A DNA stretch of 64,000 nt, from positions 40,892,390 to 40,956,389 of the forward strand of contig NC_030384.2 in the NCBI RefSeq assembly GCF_001625215.2. Direction: 5' to 3'. This document shows, piece after piece, positions 1 through 11,458 of the stretch. Every line of letters begins with the position of its first letter. The stretch's first letter is position 1. Both the position numbers and the translations under genes were made by a program. The notes under the pieces are model-generated. The model was not told the origin of the DNA, ran no database searches, and was given only the letters and a program-made list of their open reading frames with translations. The DNA comes from Daucus carota subsp. sativus. Its lineage: Eukaryota > Streptophyta > Magnoliopsida > Apiales > Apiaceae.

Positions 1-562
1 CAAAAGACATCAACCAAAGGAAATTAAGATGTATATATATAATGAAGATTGTTACCTTTGTATTGTCTGAAGAAAATAATGCACAACTCATGAGTGCAAG
101 GCAAATCTGTGGAAGAATCAAGAGCAGGTGTAAACAGAAGAAAAAACCAAAGACAGCCCAGATGAGACTGTAATTGGAAATGGTTTAATGTTAGTAATAA
201 ATGTTGCTGAGAGTGAGAGTTAGCAAATTATAGTATTCAATTATTCTTATAATGATAATGTATCTATATTCTATGCAGAGACACATAAGCAACTGTGTTG
301 TAGTTGTAGAGTGCCCAACAAAAATAAGCAGTTAAGAAATCGATACAGGTATATAAAAAAATTAAGTCAGAACCTCGATTAAGTAATAATCGATTAGGTA
401 ATATCCATAATATTTTATTCTAGTCCCAATACAATGTAAATAATATATTTTTATTCTCAATAAAATAATAAACTCGATAAAATAATTTTTTTCATTGATC
501 CCAACAAAAAAAATAAGTTTATTATTTCAAACAATAAAATAAGAACAAATTGTGGTCTGATT
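1..562. other. AT-rich intergenic DNA, no confident gene
   Basis: No open frame of note. On the minus strand, positions about 108-55 look like a short exon (acceptor TTCCACAG, donor AG|GTAAC) and could be a 5' untranslated exon of a gene lying off the left edge. That is speculative, because nothing inside it resembles a known protein. Confidence 0.3.
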
Positions 563-751
563 TAGGCCTGTCAATGGAGCGAAAATCCGATCCGACCCGA
601 TCCGATCCGAGGTCATTTTAGCGGATATGGATTTGGTAAAAAAAAAATCCGATCCGAAATTTGATCCGATTAAAAAAATCCGATAATAAATGGACCGGAT
701 ATGGATTTAGTGTGATCCGATCCGTTTATAACCCGATCCGGTTAATATATA

Positions 752-805
<54 letters not shown>

Positions 806-1319
806 TATTATATAATAATATATTTTATTCTTGATAAGTATTTACAAATTACAACATACATTACAAATTGATTATTTGAATATAAAACCAACTAAAAATT
901 CACAGGCCCAGTCTCTGCTAGTCATCTAGTATGTTTGGTATGTTTGGTGACCTGGGTCTTGGAATATAAAACTGTTTTGAAAACTCACAGATCCTTTTAA
1001 ATTTTATTTATAAACAATTTAGTTTGTAATTTGTTTTGAGACTTGAGATGTAATGTTTGACTTTGTAATTTAAATTTTAACATTGTTATTTATTGGTTTT
1101 ATTTGTATTTTAGGTAATGTTAAAGTCTTATAAAAAATATATATAAGTAGTAAGTAAATGGATCGGATATCCGATCCGAGATCCGTGATCCGAATGGATA
1201 TGGATATGGATCTGCTTAAAAAAAATCCGGTCCCGATCCGATCCGAATCCGAATCCGCTAAATTAAATGGATATGGATATGGATTTAGGTCGATCCGATC
1301 CAAACCCGATCCAGGCCTA
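563..1319. mobile_element. Non-autonomous hAT-type element (E1), 757 bp
   Basis: The element begins TAGGCCTGTCAATGG and ends CCAGGCCTA, giving short terminal inverted repeats. It is flanked on both sides by the same 8-bp word GTCTGATT (555-562 and 1320-1327), the target duplication length of the hAT superfamily. The interior has no transposase and consists of many copies of GATCCGATCC- and GGATATGGAT-like words in both orientations, probably sub-terminal transposase binding sites. The middle is AT-rich with an (AT)n tract. Confidence 0.8.
757..803. repeat. (AT)n microsatellite inside hAT element E1
   Basis: An uninterrupted AT dinucleotide run of about 47 bp lies in the middle of the element. 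Confidence 0.9.
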
Positions 1320-1327
1320 GTCTGATT

Positions 1328-3152
1328 AGATGTGTAATTGTTGAGGTAGGGGAGGATGGGTGAGAATGCAGAGGGGGATTGTACATAAACATGTGGGATG
1401 GTGGGCCTGCAACCACCGGAAATGTCTGCATGGGCATGTGATTTTTGTCATATGATAGAGATAACCCATCACTTCCCAACTGCAAATTCCATCTCCTTAC
1501 CTCACCAATACTCTATTCTTAATCGCCAAAAGGCAGTCTCGTAAAATATAATTTTATAATTTTTTTAAAAAATAAGTTACAGAGTAAATATTCAGAGCAA
1601 GAAATTAAGAAGGCTAATTTTTCTTTTGCAGCCTAATCATTTTTCCAATCTTCTTTTCCGATAACAATCCACTTCCTTAAATCATCAAATATTTTAAATT
1701 AAAATTATTTGAATACTTAAAAAAATTATAAATTATGTTTATTCAAATATTTTAATAACTTATAAATCATAATTTATTTATCACTTATAATCCATCTTAA
1801 AATATTATTAACTTTCTTTTTAAATCCGGTCATACGGTTGCCAACCTTGTTAAGGAGAAGAGTCTTGCACTATATAAAAAATAATTAAAAAATATATGCT
1901 CTACTTCTTGATTGTGAAATGGCAACTTGCACAAGTTGCACATTTATAATACTTGCAGAATTAGGTAATGAAATACAGTTAACTAAACTTAAGGAGGCAT
2001 TGCTTTATAAAAACTATTTGAATAAATAAACACATTGTCAAATTCGAGGAAACATGCCATGCAAACAAATCTTATTAGAGAATTAAGAAGACTCCTAAAC
2101 TGGAATGTCAATGGAAGCTACTTACCTCCACTTTGATTCAGAAGCCCCGAGTATATATGTGTTCCCATGTGCTTAGTCAACTATAAATCTACATTTGTAT
2201 TAAAAAAAATAGATCATACATCGACCCGTAACAAAATAATTTATCTTTTAATCATACGACGTTATTAGACTTTTAATCAACCAAATTTGGCAGCCAAGAA
2301 TCAGACATCATGAAGTTGAGGGATAATCAAATACACCGAATCTCCTCAAAGTTGTGCCTTTACACGTACGAGCACATGCACGTATATGCTAGCAAGCCTA
2401 GCATCAAGTCATCTCATCAAGGGGCATGCCGTTGTTTTTATCAATTATGAATGCAAATAAGATTCGAGAAAGATGTCTCTGCTTTATTCAGTTCTACGAA
2501 AATTTTATGCACGGGATCAGATCAAAATAATAATAAAAAAAATTAGATTATTTTTTAGAAGGAAAAAAACAGTTTAGAGAAACGATTAAGTTGTTGGTTT
2601 TTTGGAACACCTAATATTTTACAAATATAAAATGTATCAAAATTTTGAGACTATCAGGACAACTGCCCCAAACTACATGGCCATATTTGAAAATTAACGG
2701 ATCGAATTGGTTGTTTTGACCAGCTCATTGAATTAGATGTTTTAACTAGCGGATTGAATTAGCTGTGTCTCATAAAACTGTTTGGTAAATAGCTAATTGA
2801 TTAGTTTTTTCTGACATAAACTAAAACGCTAATCCAAAAAATTCTTTAAAGTAACTTTTTCAAAATTAGTTTTTTGAATCCAAATATCTATCTCAATTCG
2901 CTAACTACCAAACATTAATATTAGCTTATTTTAGTTGTCAAATCTTTAATTTTCCTCCAAACCTCTAATTTCCAAACAGGATCATGATGTACATCCGTCC
3001 CTAGATAGTCACGCGCGTGGGATTGAACAGGACATATGTTCATATGCACGCTGGTGAAGGGAAAACAGTTGACGATTCAGTGTCACGTTGATGAGTAAAA
3101 ACAAAAAGAAGGATGCACAAAAAAATAGAACTCCTGTAGTCCTATAGGCTAC
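1328..3152. other. AT-rich intergenic DNA
   Basis: No supported gene. Short frames here lack homology I can recognise. Positions about 2,740-2,985 have MITE-like ends (AAACTGTTTGG near the left, CCAAACAGG at the right), but I could not settle the borders. Confidence 0.5.
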
Positions 3153-3160
3153 AGTATAAC

Positions 3161-3683
3161 TAAGGGTGAGCATTCGGTCGGTTCGGTCCAAAACCGGACC
3201 GAACCGAATAGACCGAGAACCGAAGTTTAGATTTTTTTCGGACCGAACCGGATCGAAGTTTTATAATGGACCGAACCGGACCGAACCGAAATAATTCGGT
3301 TCGATCCGGTCCGGACCGAACCGAAATTATTTTAAAAATAAAAAAATATTATATTTCATGATTTATTTTAAAATTTTCATATTAATTAATCACCCCCAAT
3401 TCATTAAAGATACATATAATTAAATTTACAAACTAAATATTATAATTATAACATATAAGATACATATATAATATAAATATGAATTAAAATTATATATATT
3501 TTGGACAATTCGGTCTATTCGGTCCGGACCAAAATAATTTTTTACGGACCGGACCGAACTTTATTTCGGTCTATTCGGTCCGGACCGAATGGACCGAACT
3601 TTCAGAAAATTAGGACCGAACCGAACCGAATTTACACGGTTCGGTCCGGTTTTTCGGTTCCGGTTCGGTTTTGCTCACCCCTA
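3161..3683. mobile_element. Non-autonomous hAT-type element (E2), 523 bp
   Basis: Ends are TAAGGGTGAGCA and TGCTCACCCCTA. They form a terminal inverted repeat flanked by the perfect 8-bp duplication AGTATAAC (3153-3160 and 3684-3691). The two ends are dense in CGGTTCGGTCCGG-type words in both orientations, while the centre is AT-rich. There is no coding capacity; short frames through the CGG-rich ends are artefacts of the repeat. Confidence 0.82.
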
Positions 3684-3697
3684 AGTATAACAGAAAG

Positions 3698-4384
3698 TAG
3701 TGCCGGCCAAACGGGCGGTCCGGGGCGGCCGGGCCGAATTTTTATCCGGCCGGGTTACAGATATATGATTCGTAACCGGCCCGTCTGATTACGCGGGCCG
3801 GTCCGGTTCCGGGCCGATTCGTAACGAATCAACTCGTGAACCGATTCGTGGGTTCACGAGTTGAAACGGTTCATTTTTATTTTATTTTTTATGTTTTTTA
3901 ATCAAATATTTGTTTTAAATAATCATTTTATTTTATAAATAAAAGAAGTCAAGAGAAAAGAAGTTAGGATAAAATAAAATAAAGCATGAAACAAAGCATA
4001 TTTAGTGTCCTGGAAGCCTGGAACTCATGGGCGGGCCGAATGATTCGTTCGATTCGCTTGTTACTTGCTTTAATTTGTGAACTGTAAAGTTATATTAATT
4101 AAACCGCAAATTATCATATATATTAAATAAAATAAAATAAAAGAGGACGGTACCTCTGTACAATTTTATTAATTAAAAAAGTATTTTACAATTAATTTGA
4201 GAGGACTTAGCTCGGTAATTCGCGGGCCGGTTACGATTTCTTATATCCTGATTCGTATTCGATTCGGAATATTTAACGAGCCGGTCCGGGCCGGTTCAAA
4301 TTCGTTACGGGTCGAATTTTGACGAATAATTTGACGGTTCGGTTCCGAACGAGCGGTTCGAAACCGCTCATTTGGCCAGCTCTA
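3698..4384. mobile_element. Non-autonomous hAT-type element (E3), 687 bp
   Basis: It starts TAGTGCCGGCCAAACGGGCGG (first 20 bases shown in part) and ends GGCCAGCTCTA. The termini pair as inverted repeats around a GGCCAAA core. The flanking 8-bp duplication is ACAGAAAG (3690-3697 and 4385-4392). Sub-terminal words are CCGGGCCGG and GATTCGTAACGAATC. Its left duplication overlaps the right duplication of E2 by two bases, so the two elements sit side by side. Confidence 0.82.
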
Positions 4385-4392
4385 ACAGAAAG

Positions 4393-6448
4393 TGGAGGAT
4401 CAAAGTAGGCAGCACATGCACAGAGTGAAATGGAAGCACATGGTGTGGCGAGCTGCAAAATGATTCCAATCATATTAGGTACTTCTTTGCTCAAACTATC
4501 GGATTATATTATTTTTAGTTTGTCCGGATAGTCTGTATCGATTATCAAATGTTGCAAAGAGCAAGTTCATTAAGTTACTTAAACGATCTTATTTTTATAA
4601 TTTTTAAATAAAAATAATTTTTTTTACTAAAATAAATAATTTATCAAATTTATTTCTCTTATCATATTTTAGTATTCACAAGTCATATAAATTATCCCAA
4701 CAAACAATTTAAAATGAATTCATAACTCATAAGTTTTTCCTCCCAAACGGCCTCTAAACTCTAGATCGATAATTTTCCTGTAAATGTTAAGAGACTTTTC
4801 CCAATCCCCTCATGAATGGTTGTGAGGAATTCTGAGGCAAAGTTTAAGTTCCTCTGGTTGGTGGAGTGCATCTCCGGCGTTCGAATCCGGAGCTGACGGA
4901 GTCCTCGCCGTCGAGAACGGCAACGGAGGAGGTCTCGACCCCGAGACAGAGAGATAAGTTTTGTATGGTCTAACCCAAGTAAGAGATTGCTTCATTATTT
5001 GTATAGTCTTGTCAGGTAACTTGAAACTTTTCTGTATTTTGATTTATGTGTGTCTTTCTCTATTGCCTGCCATATGTTTGATCAAATGTCGCAATGAGAA
5101 AGGAAATCAGGGATTGGAATTTTTGATGTCAGTACTTGATTGATTATTTCTTCTTGTTAATTGATTTGTGCAAATACCCTCTTTGTTTGTTATTGTTTTA
5201 AGTGTTCTCTTGATTTTTATGTGACTATACTGTAATTTGAAGTCAACTGCATGGTTTACTTGGTAATATTTTGTCTGGGATCTGTTATTTGGGGAGCAGT
5301 ATTTTCTATCATTGTACTGTGGGCAATTGTTTTTTGTTTTTGTGAGTGGGTTTAACTGTGGATTATGAATTGACTGTTTTTCAGTGATGTTTTGGTAGTT
5401 TCTTGACTTAGATCAGATGTTTTTAGTGTTGTCTGTAACGTGTTATTATCTGTTAGCTTTTCAAAGGTATCCTACAGTTCAAAGGTGTGCAACAATTTCC
5501 GGTGGATGGAGGAAGTTTCATAACAAATGAGTTGCGCAGGCTATTAAGAATGGTTTGTTTGTTTCCTATTATGAGGAATTCGGTACCTTAATGGGATCTG
5601 GTACCTTTACGGGGTCTGGTTGATGGAACCAGTAAGCTGCATATGCGTGGATATGTTATATGTTATAGCATATTAGTTTTACCTATGTTAAGATCTGGTT
5701 GGTGGAAGGAGGATGTATAACGGTAGATTTTTAATTAGGATAGCTTAAAAAACATTAATTAGGAGTTAATACATTCAATTTTGTCCATAATTAGTTTAAT
5801 GAAACGGACTAGGATTAAATAGATTGATGGATTATAGGAAATATAAAAAGTTTATAGGAGTCATATCAGGTTTTTTAAAGGTTTTTTAAAGCATAGAGTA
5901 GGCTCTTATTTCAGGAAGGTTCAATAATAAAATTAAGTTAGACTTGATATGATCACATTCCATAAACAATTATTTAGAAGTAACTATCGATCTTGCTAAT
6001 ATAGATGCTTTAAAATTTTCCATTTATTCCCGAATCTTTCGTATTTGAGAGGCTACTGTATTTGTACTTAGTTTATGAGACTTGTTTATGCTATTATTGT
6101 TACACAAGAATATTTTAGTATTTTGTGTCTAACCAAAGTTTTCACTTTGGTTAGACTTTTTAATCTTTTCACATTTATATCACTTTCTTTATAAGTTCTA
6201 ATATTTCTTATTTTTTTGAATAAGATGTTATGTTTTTTGTGAGGAATTATATATTATAATTCGTTTATTTTCCCACAATTTTTACATTTTTCTTATATTA
6301 TCATCCTCATGTTTCTCTTTGTTTACTTTGATTTTCAGGATCATGGAAAAAGATCTTATGGGTTTTCTTATCAGTCTTTAAAGTCTTATTATCTAAACGT
6401 CCGGAGATATCTTTGCGTATCTTTCGGTTAGATGATAAACTTTTTTAG
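4393..6448. other. Intergenic DNA with exon-like but unidentified stretches
   Basis: About 4,810-4,960 is unusually GC-rich for the area and contains a hairpin around CTCCGG/CCGGAG with a TTCGAA loop that recalls a tRNA T-arm, but no complete tRNA is present. Segments near 5,465-5,560 look like coding sequence broken by stops. No gene model can be supported. Confidence 0.3.
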
Positions 6449-6515
6449 ATGAAAGAAATCCCTGATGCGGCTATTGTATCCTTGATACAACTCATCTACG
6501 AGCATGTAGACCCTG

Positions 6516-6555
<40 letters not shown>

Positions 6556-6680
6556 GAGAGACTTTTCCTAATGTTGCTTACGAGTTCAATCTCAAGCGTG
6601 GCAAGAGGCCCAAGACCCATGTAAGTGGAGATTACTTGACACTGGGTATTGGTCCTGCAGAATGGCCTTCAGTCGATTGA
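6449..6680 (+). pseudogene. Unidentified coding-like fragment with internal poly-A
   Basis: Two coding-like pieces flank a run of about 30 A at 6,519-6,549. The first starts at ATG 6,449 and reads MKEIPDAAIVSLIQLIYEHV. The second, 6,558-6,680, is an open frame of 40 residues containing NLKRGKRPKTHVSGDY and ending WPSVD before TGA. The composition (basic patch, few low-complexity codons) looks like real coding sequence, but I do not recognise the family. It could be the 3' part of a decayed gene or of a processed copy; the internal poly-A favours insertion or expansion. Confidence 0.3.
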
Positions 6681-9600
6681 AAAAGTAGCCCAATAACTGT
6701 GCCGCGCCGCCGCGGCAGTAAATCAGACTATCACTGTGGTTAGGCACCAATTTAGATTCACTCTAATTATAAAAATATTTACTAAAATGTATTGAGATTT
6801 TTGGTTTATCTTACTTTTTAAGAATAAATTTTTATTTCTAAATATATATATATATATATGAAAATAATTTTACTCATATTTGTTAGAAAGTAAATATGAA
6901 CCATCTTCTTAATATTCATTTCTTGAAAAATCTAAATAAATAAAATAATTGTATCAAAAATAAATCCTTATTTTCGAAATGACTTTTTGGCCAAACATCC
7001 CATTAAAGAGGCCATATTACTGGTCGACGACTACTAATAAATTACGGTTATTTGATTTGTTTACATTAAAAATACATGTAATTAAATAAATAATATGCTA
7101 CCACATTGTTCTTAAGTCCGAATCTCGTCCATCACATATCAGAATTAGATATTTGTATTCTTATTTTTCAAAATACTAAAAAAGGTTAAACATATTGTCT
7201 CATTTAATTTAATTTTAATTAAAAAAAAATATAATATAATTAAGTTTTAATACTTGTCGATCATTGTTTATATCAAAATTTGACCATTTATAGTTTATTA
7301 TTATTATTTGAAGTTAATTTAGATCACGTAAATTTAGATAGTGCAGGTGAAAAAAATACAGTATATCTATTATAAATACAGGATAATTTATTTTTGAAAT
7401 ATAAAATAAGGAAATGTGAAGATGGAGTGAGTAATTAATACAAAAAGATTTTTCCTCTCTACAACATATGGACATCCATCGCGATCATCATCATAACCTC
7501 TGGCTCCTAGATTTTCCTCTATGGTCTCTGGCGACACCCCACGCCTCTCCTATTTTTCTCCTTTTATTCCTTTCTGCTTTGGCTTCTCTCCGTCACTGTC
7601 CCGCTTACCATATTTGAAAATATAATTTTAAGATAACGACTTTTTCATCATAATTGTATGAGCCAGTTTGACTATTAGTCTGGTATGGTTTTCACGAAAT
7701 AAATACTTGATTTTATTTTAATCACGTAAAAAAAGTAGTGAGTGTTAAATGAGGGTGGTTTATGAATATGTGATTATAATAATCTTATAAATAGATGACA
7801 TAAATAAATGGAAGGATCATTCTTTTTTAGACATCCAAAAAAAGAAAGCGACTCACATAAAATGGTTGGGACAGAAGGAGTAAATAGATATGAAATATTA
7901 ATAAATAATAATACTACTTACCCCAAAAATTCGTTCCGAAAATCTTTTCTCAAATGACGTGGTGATACCTATTTTTAATTGGTTGGTTGATATGCATACA
8001 AGGTTCCCATTATTTTTAATCACACAGTGCCACTTGGATTTGGGAAAAAATTAGGAACTTTTTTGGTTACTTAGCATTTTCCATTAATAAAATTAGTGAT
8101 ATAACTATATCATATATAATTAATGTAATTATACTAAATAAATAATAAAAAAATATCCCTGACAGAAAAATAAAAAAATATCATGTTTAATATTGTTTAA
8201 CATGTAACATTTATATATACAATTATTCAAATAGGACGAATATAGGGGATGTTTGTACAAATTTTTCTTTTCAAATTTAAGGGTTTAATTTTCTTTTATA
8301 AGCATTGTTTTTTTGGTATATAATTATTAAGAACGTGTGTTAAATTCATTATTTAATTAAAAATAAAGACTATTTTTAAAGATATATTTAAATTTATATG
8401 TTTTTTTAAAAATAAAAAATAAAATTAGTCAAAAGACAACTCTCTCGCACATAAAGAGGCCGGGACTAGTTTTACAGCAAGACCTTGGACAAAGCGCCCC
8501 ACCGTAAACACGTAGTGTGAAGGACAAAGGACATAATTATTGCGTAATTAATACAGTTGCTCAATCAAGGACCACAACATTCAAATACTCGTTTATCAAG
8601 AACTACACCATGTCAATATTGAATAGGCTACGGAAAAAATGGTGCAGTGATTTGCGGGGCTTCATTTTTGCACACCGACATTGACGTAGGTTAGCTATAC
8701 ACTTCCTTCCCGGAAACACCGCGGTTAAAAGTTTTGTGACTGCTAACAAATGTTTGTTTTTGTAATAAGTCAAAGCCATGAATAAGTTAGAAGCTGACTT
8801 AGAACAAGAAGTTGGTTTGAGATATACGGAACCGTTTGGCTTGACTTAAAAAAAGTGATTCATTGCTTAAATTAAAGAAGTGGATTATAAATAAGAAGCT
8901 GAGTTGAACTTATAAGTTATTATAAGTGTTTGGATAGCGTGACTTATAAATTTTTAGGTGTTTGGATAACTTAACTTATAAGTTGGTACAGTTTCGTAGT
9001 TTTGTAATATAATTATTTGATATTTACGAATTAAATTGAGAAAAGTTGATAATAATATTAGATTAGATTAATATTTATATTATATAAGTTTTTGGTTTGC
9101 TTTGTCTCTCATTTTGTTATAAATTTTATTTATTTATTTCTTAGGATTATATTAAAAATATAATTTAGGAATGAACAAAAAAGTTTGAACAAACTTCTAT
9201 TATTATAACTTATTCACAATTAATAACTTAAATAAGTAAAATTATGATTCGAAACTATATTTTGTAATGGACTAAAATGTCTCACATTTAAATGATCTAT
9301 AAGTGTGTTTAAAAATTTATATAAATATTAATATATAATACTAATATATTTGAGTATTATATAAAATTAAAGACATAAGTTTAAATAGAAAAAAAAATTT
9401 ATATTCAATTATCTCCTTGAAGATAACACGAACACTGAATGAAGTATGCAGCAGGAAGCGGAAGAAGTTTAAGTTGGCTCCATACAAAAGCTAAGATGTG
9501 TAGCTTTTTTTCCCGACTTCTTTTACAGTTTTAAGTGCTTCAGTTTGTTTGCCAAACGGTTGGCAAAAAAAGAAGAAATGGGCTTCTGGCCTTTTAAGCC

Positions 9601-9921
9601 CAGAAGTCCCATTCCCAAACACACACGGCATACTATGGTTAAAATAAACTTAGGTATTATAATGAAAGATTATAATAATAATAATAATAATAATTATTAT
9701 TATTACTATTATTATTATACCGGTTTTTTTAGTGTGTGCCCATGGGCACATACTAAGCACTAAAACTTATAAATTTGTAAAGTTTTGATTGGCTTACCTT
9801 CTCTAATAACGATGGACCCTCTGTAGTTACAGCAACCACACCAATCAAAACCCTCCAAATTGATGGATTTTTGTGATGATCATGTGTCCAGGGCACACAC
9901 TAGACAAACCCTTATTATATA
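6681..9921. other. AT-rich intergenic DNA
   Basis: No supported gene. It holds several AT tracts (for example 6,843-6,859). Repeated AAGTGTTTGGAT- and ACTTATAAGTT-type words at about 8,830-9,000 are typical of short non-autonomous elements, but no clean borders were found. Confidence 0.5.
9670..9719. repeat. (AAT/ATT)n microsatellite
   Basis: A run of TAA triplets passes directly into TTA triplets, so the tract can form a hairpin. Confidence 0.85.
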
Positions 9922-10156
9922 CTCCCTCCGTTTTTTAATATATGATGTTTGACTTTTTGGCACATACTTTTAACTGCTTTGACCGGGTTGTTAAAAGTAT
10001 TATTTTTTAAATTTTCTTTTTCTGAATAAAAATATGTAATCAAAATTTTAATTCACAAAAAAAATCAATTAAAAATAATATTTTTTATTATCCGGTCTAC
10101 CCACCTAAAAATACGTGCCCAATTCAAAAGTGTCATATAAAAAAAAATAGAGGGAG
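9922..10156. mobile_element. Stowaway-like MITE, 235 bp
   Basis: The ends are CTCCCTCCGTT and a matching GAGGGAG, flanked by TA on each side (TA target duplication). This is the same end sequence as the elements at 21,783, 31,039, 34,923, 57,427 and 59,204. Internal sequence is AT-rich and non-coding. The family name is inferred from TIR and TSD only. Confidence 0.7.
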
Positions 10157-11396
10157 TATTAGAATTTCCAATTTGTTGATCGCAAATCCCATAAATCCAT
10201 TTTTACACTGATAAACACGTATTTTAATATTTTTATAAAACATAATTACATGAATTATTTTGGAATAAAAATTTAAATATTAATTTTTTATTTAAAAACG
10301 TTATAAATAAATTATAAAATTATATTTTACAAGAATAGCAAAATATATGTTGTTTTTCCCTCGTAAAATATATACTACTCTCTCCGTTTCAAATTATATT
10401 TCCATTTTATAAAAATCGCATAGTTTAAGAAAAATGAATTTTACAGAAAAAAGAAGGTACATGAAGTCATTAATTGAACATATCATGTGGCATATGGTTA
10501 ATCTTGAAAATAGAAATTAGAAATATGGGAAGGAGAGTTGATTTTAAAAATATAAATTCATATCAAAAATTGAAGTGAACATATATTTTGAAATAATTTT
10601 TTTATATAAAATGAATATGTATTTTAAAACAGAAAGATACTATTAAGGAGGGAAGGGAATACCGGTAATCTGAATTGACATCTGCCCTTGTAAACACGTG
10701 AATTTACAGCTAGTAAGATTCAAATCTTGGTTGTCACCGACTCAGCCAGGCTCCCTGTCAAAATAACTCTGTTTCAATAAACTTTTCCCGTTTAACATGT
10801 GTGAGATAAATTATTAATTTACATAAATATTTTAGTTAAATATTTTAGTATGGTTAAATTTTTATATTTAATACTAATACAAAATTAGAGACATTAACGA
10901 TTAAGTGGGCTGATATCATGGAGTTTAATAGTAACGCAGCAAAAGAAGGAAGCAAAAGTAAAACAAATATAATGACATATATATATTAAATTAAAGTCAT
11001 CACCCTCTAAACTTTATTTTTATATAATATTAAATATCATATATCTGTATATAGGAAAATATCATCTCAAATAATTAATAAAATATTTATTTAATAGATT
11101 TAAAAATCAAATATGATGATATGTTTATTTAATAGACATGAAAATCAAATATGATGATAACTTCTTTTTTTGACAGAAAATATGATGATAATTCTAATAT
11201 TGTATAGATAAGTATTTTCGCTATACCGAATTCATTTGAAATTCTCTTCGACATATATACCAATTAAGTAGCATAATATCAAGGAGTGTGTAATAGTAAC
11301 GTAGTAAAAGAATGAAGAAAAATAAAATAAAAAATTGTAGTCGTGTTCTCTATAACAAACTCCTCGACTTTACCTAGACACACACAAACTCTACGA
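10157..11396. other. Intergenic and upstream DNA of the RGP gene
   Basis: AT-rich, no gene. A degenerate CTCTCTCCGTTTCAAATTATATTT element begins near 10,378 and probably ends near 10,648 (poorly preserved right end). The last few hundred bases are the likely promoter of the RGP gene. Confidence 0.45.
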
Positions 11397-11398
11397 CT

Positions 11399-11406
11399 CT
11401 ATATAA
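11399..11406 (+). promoter_or_regulatory. Probable TATA box of the RGP/UAM gene
   Basis: CTATATAA lies 53 bases upstream of the RGP start codon. It would place transcription start near 11,430 and leave a short 5' leader, ending in the AACAATGGCT start context favoured in plants. Confidence 0.6.
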
Positions 11407-11458
11407 GCACCATCTCAGTATCCTGCTTGAAACCCATCTATCTTCGATCTTTTTAACA

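Noticed and set aside
1070..1303. Open frame of 77 codons on the minus strand
   Set aside because: It is a reading through the GGATATGGAT/GATCC repeats of hAT element E1, not a gene.
3501..3788. Open frame of 95 codons rich in arginine and proline
   Set aside because: It crosses the boundary of two hAT elements through CGG-type repeats, an artefact of simple sequence.
4850..4890. tRNA-like hairpin with GTTCGAATCC
   Set aside because: Only the T-arm-like part is present; no acceptor stem, D-arm or anticodon arm can be drawn, so no tRNA is claimed.
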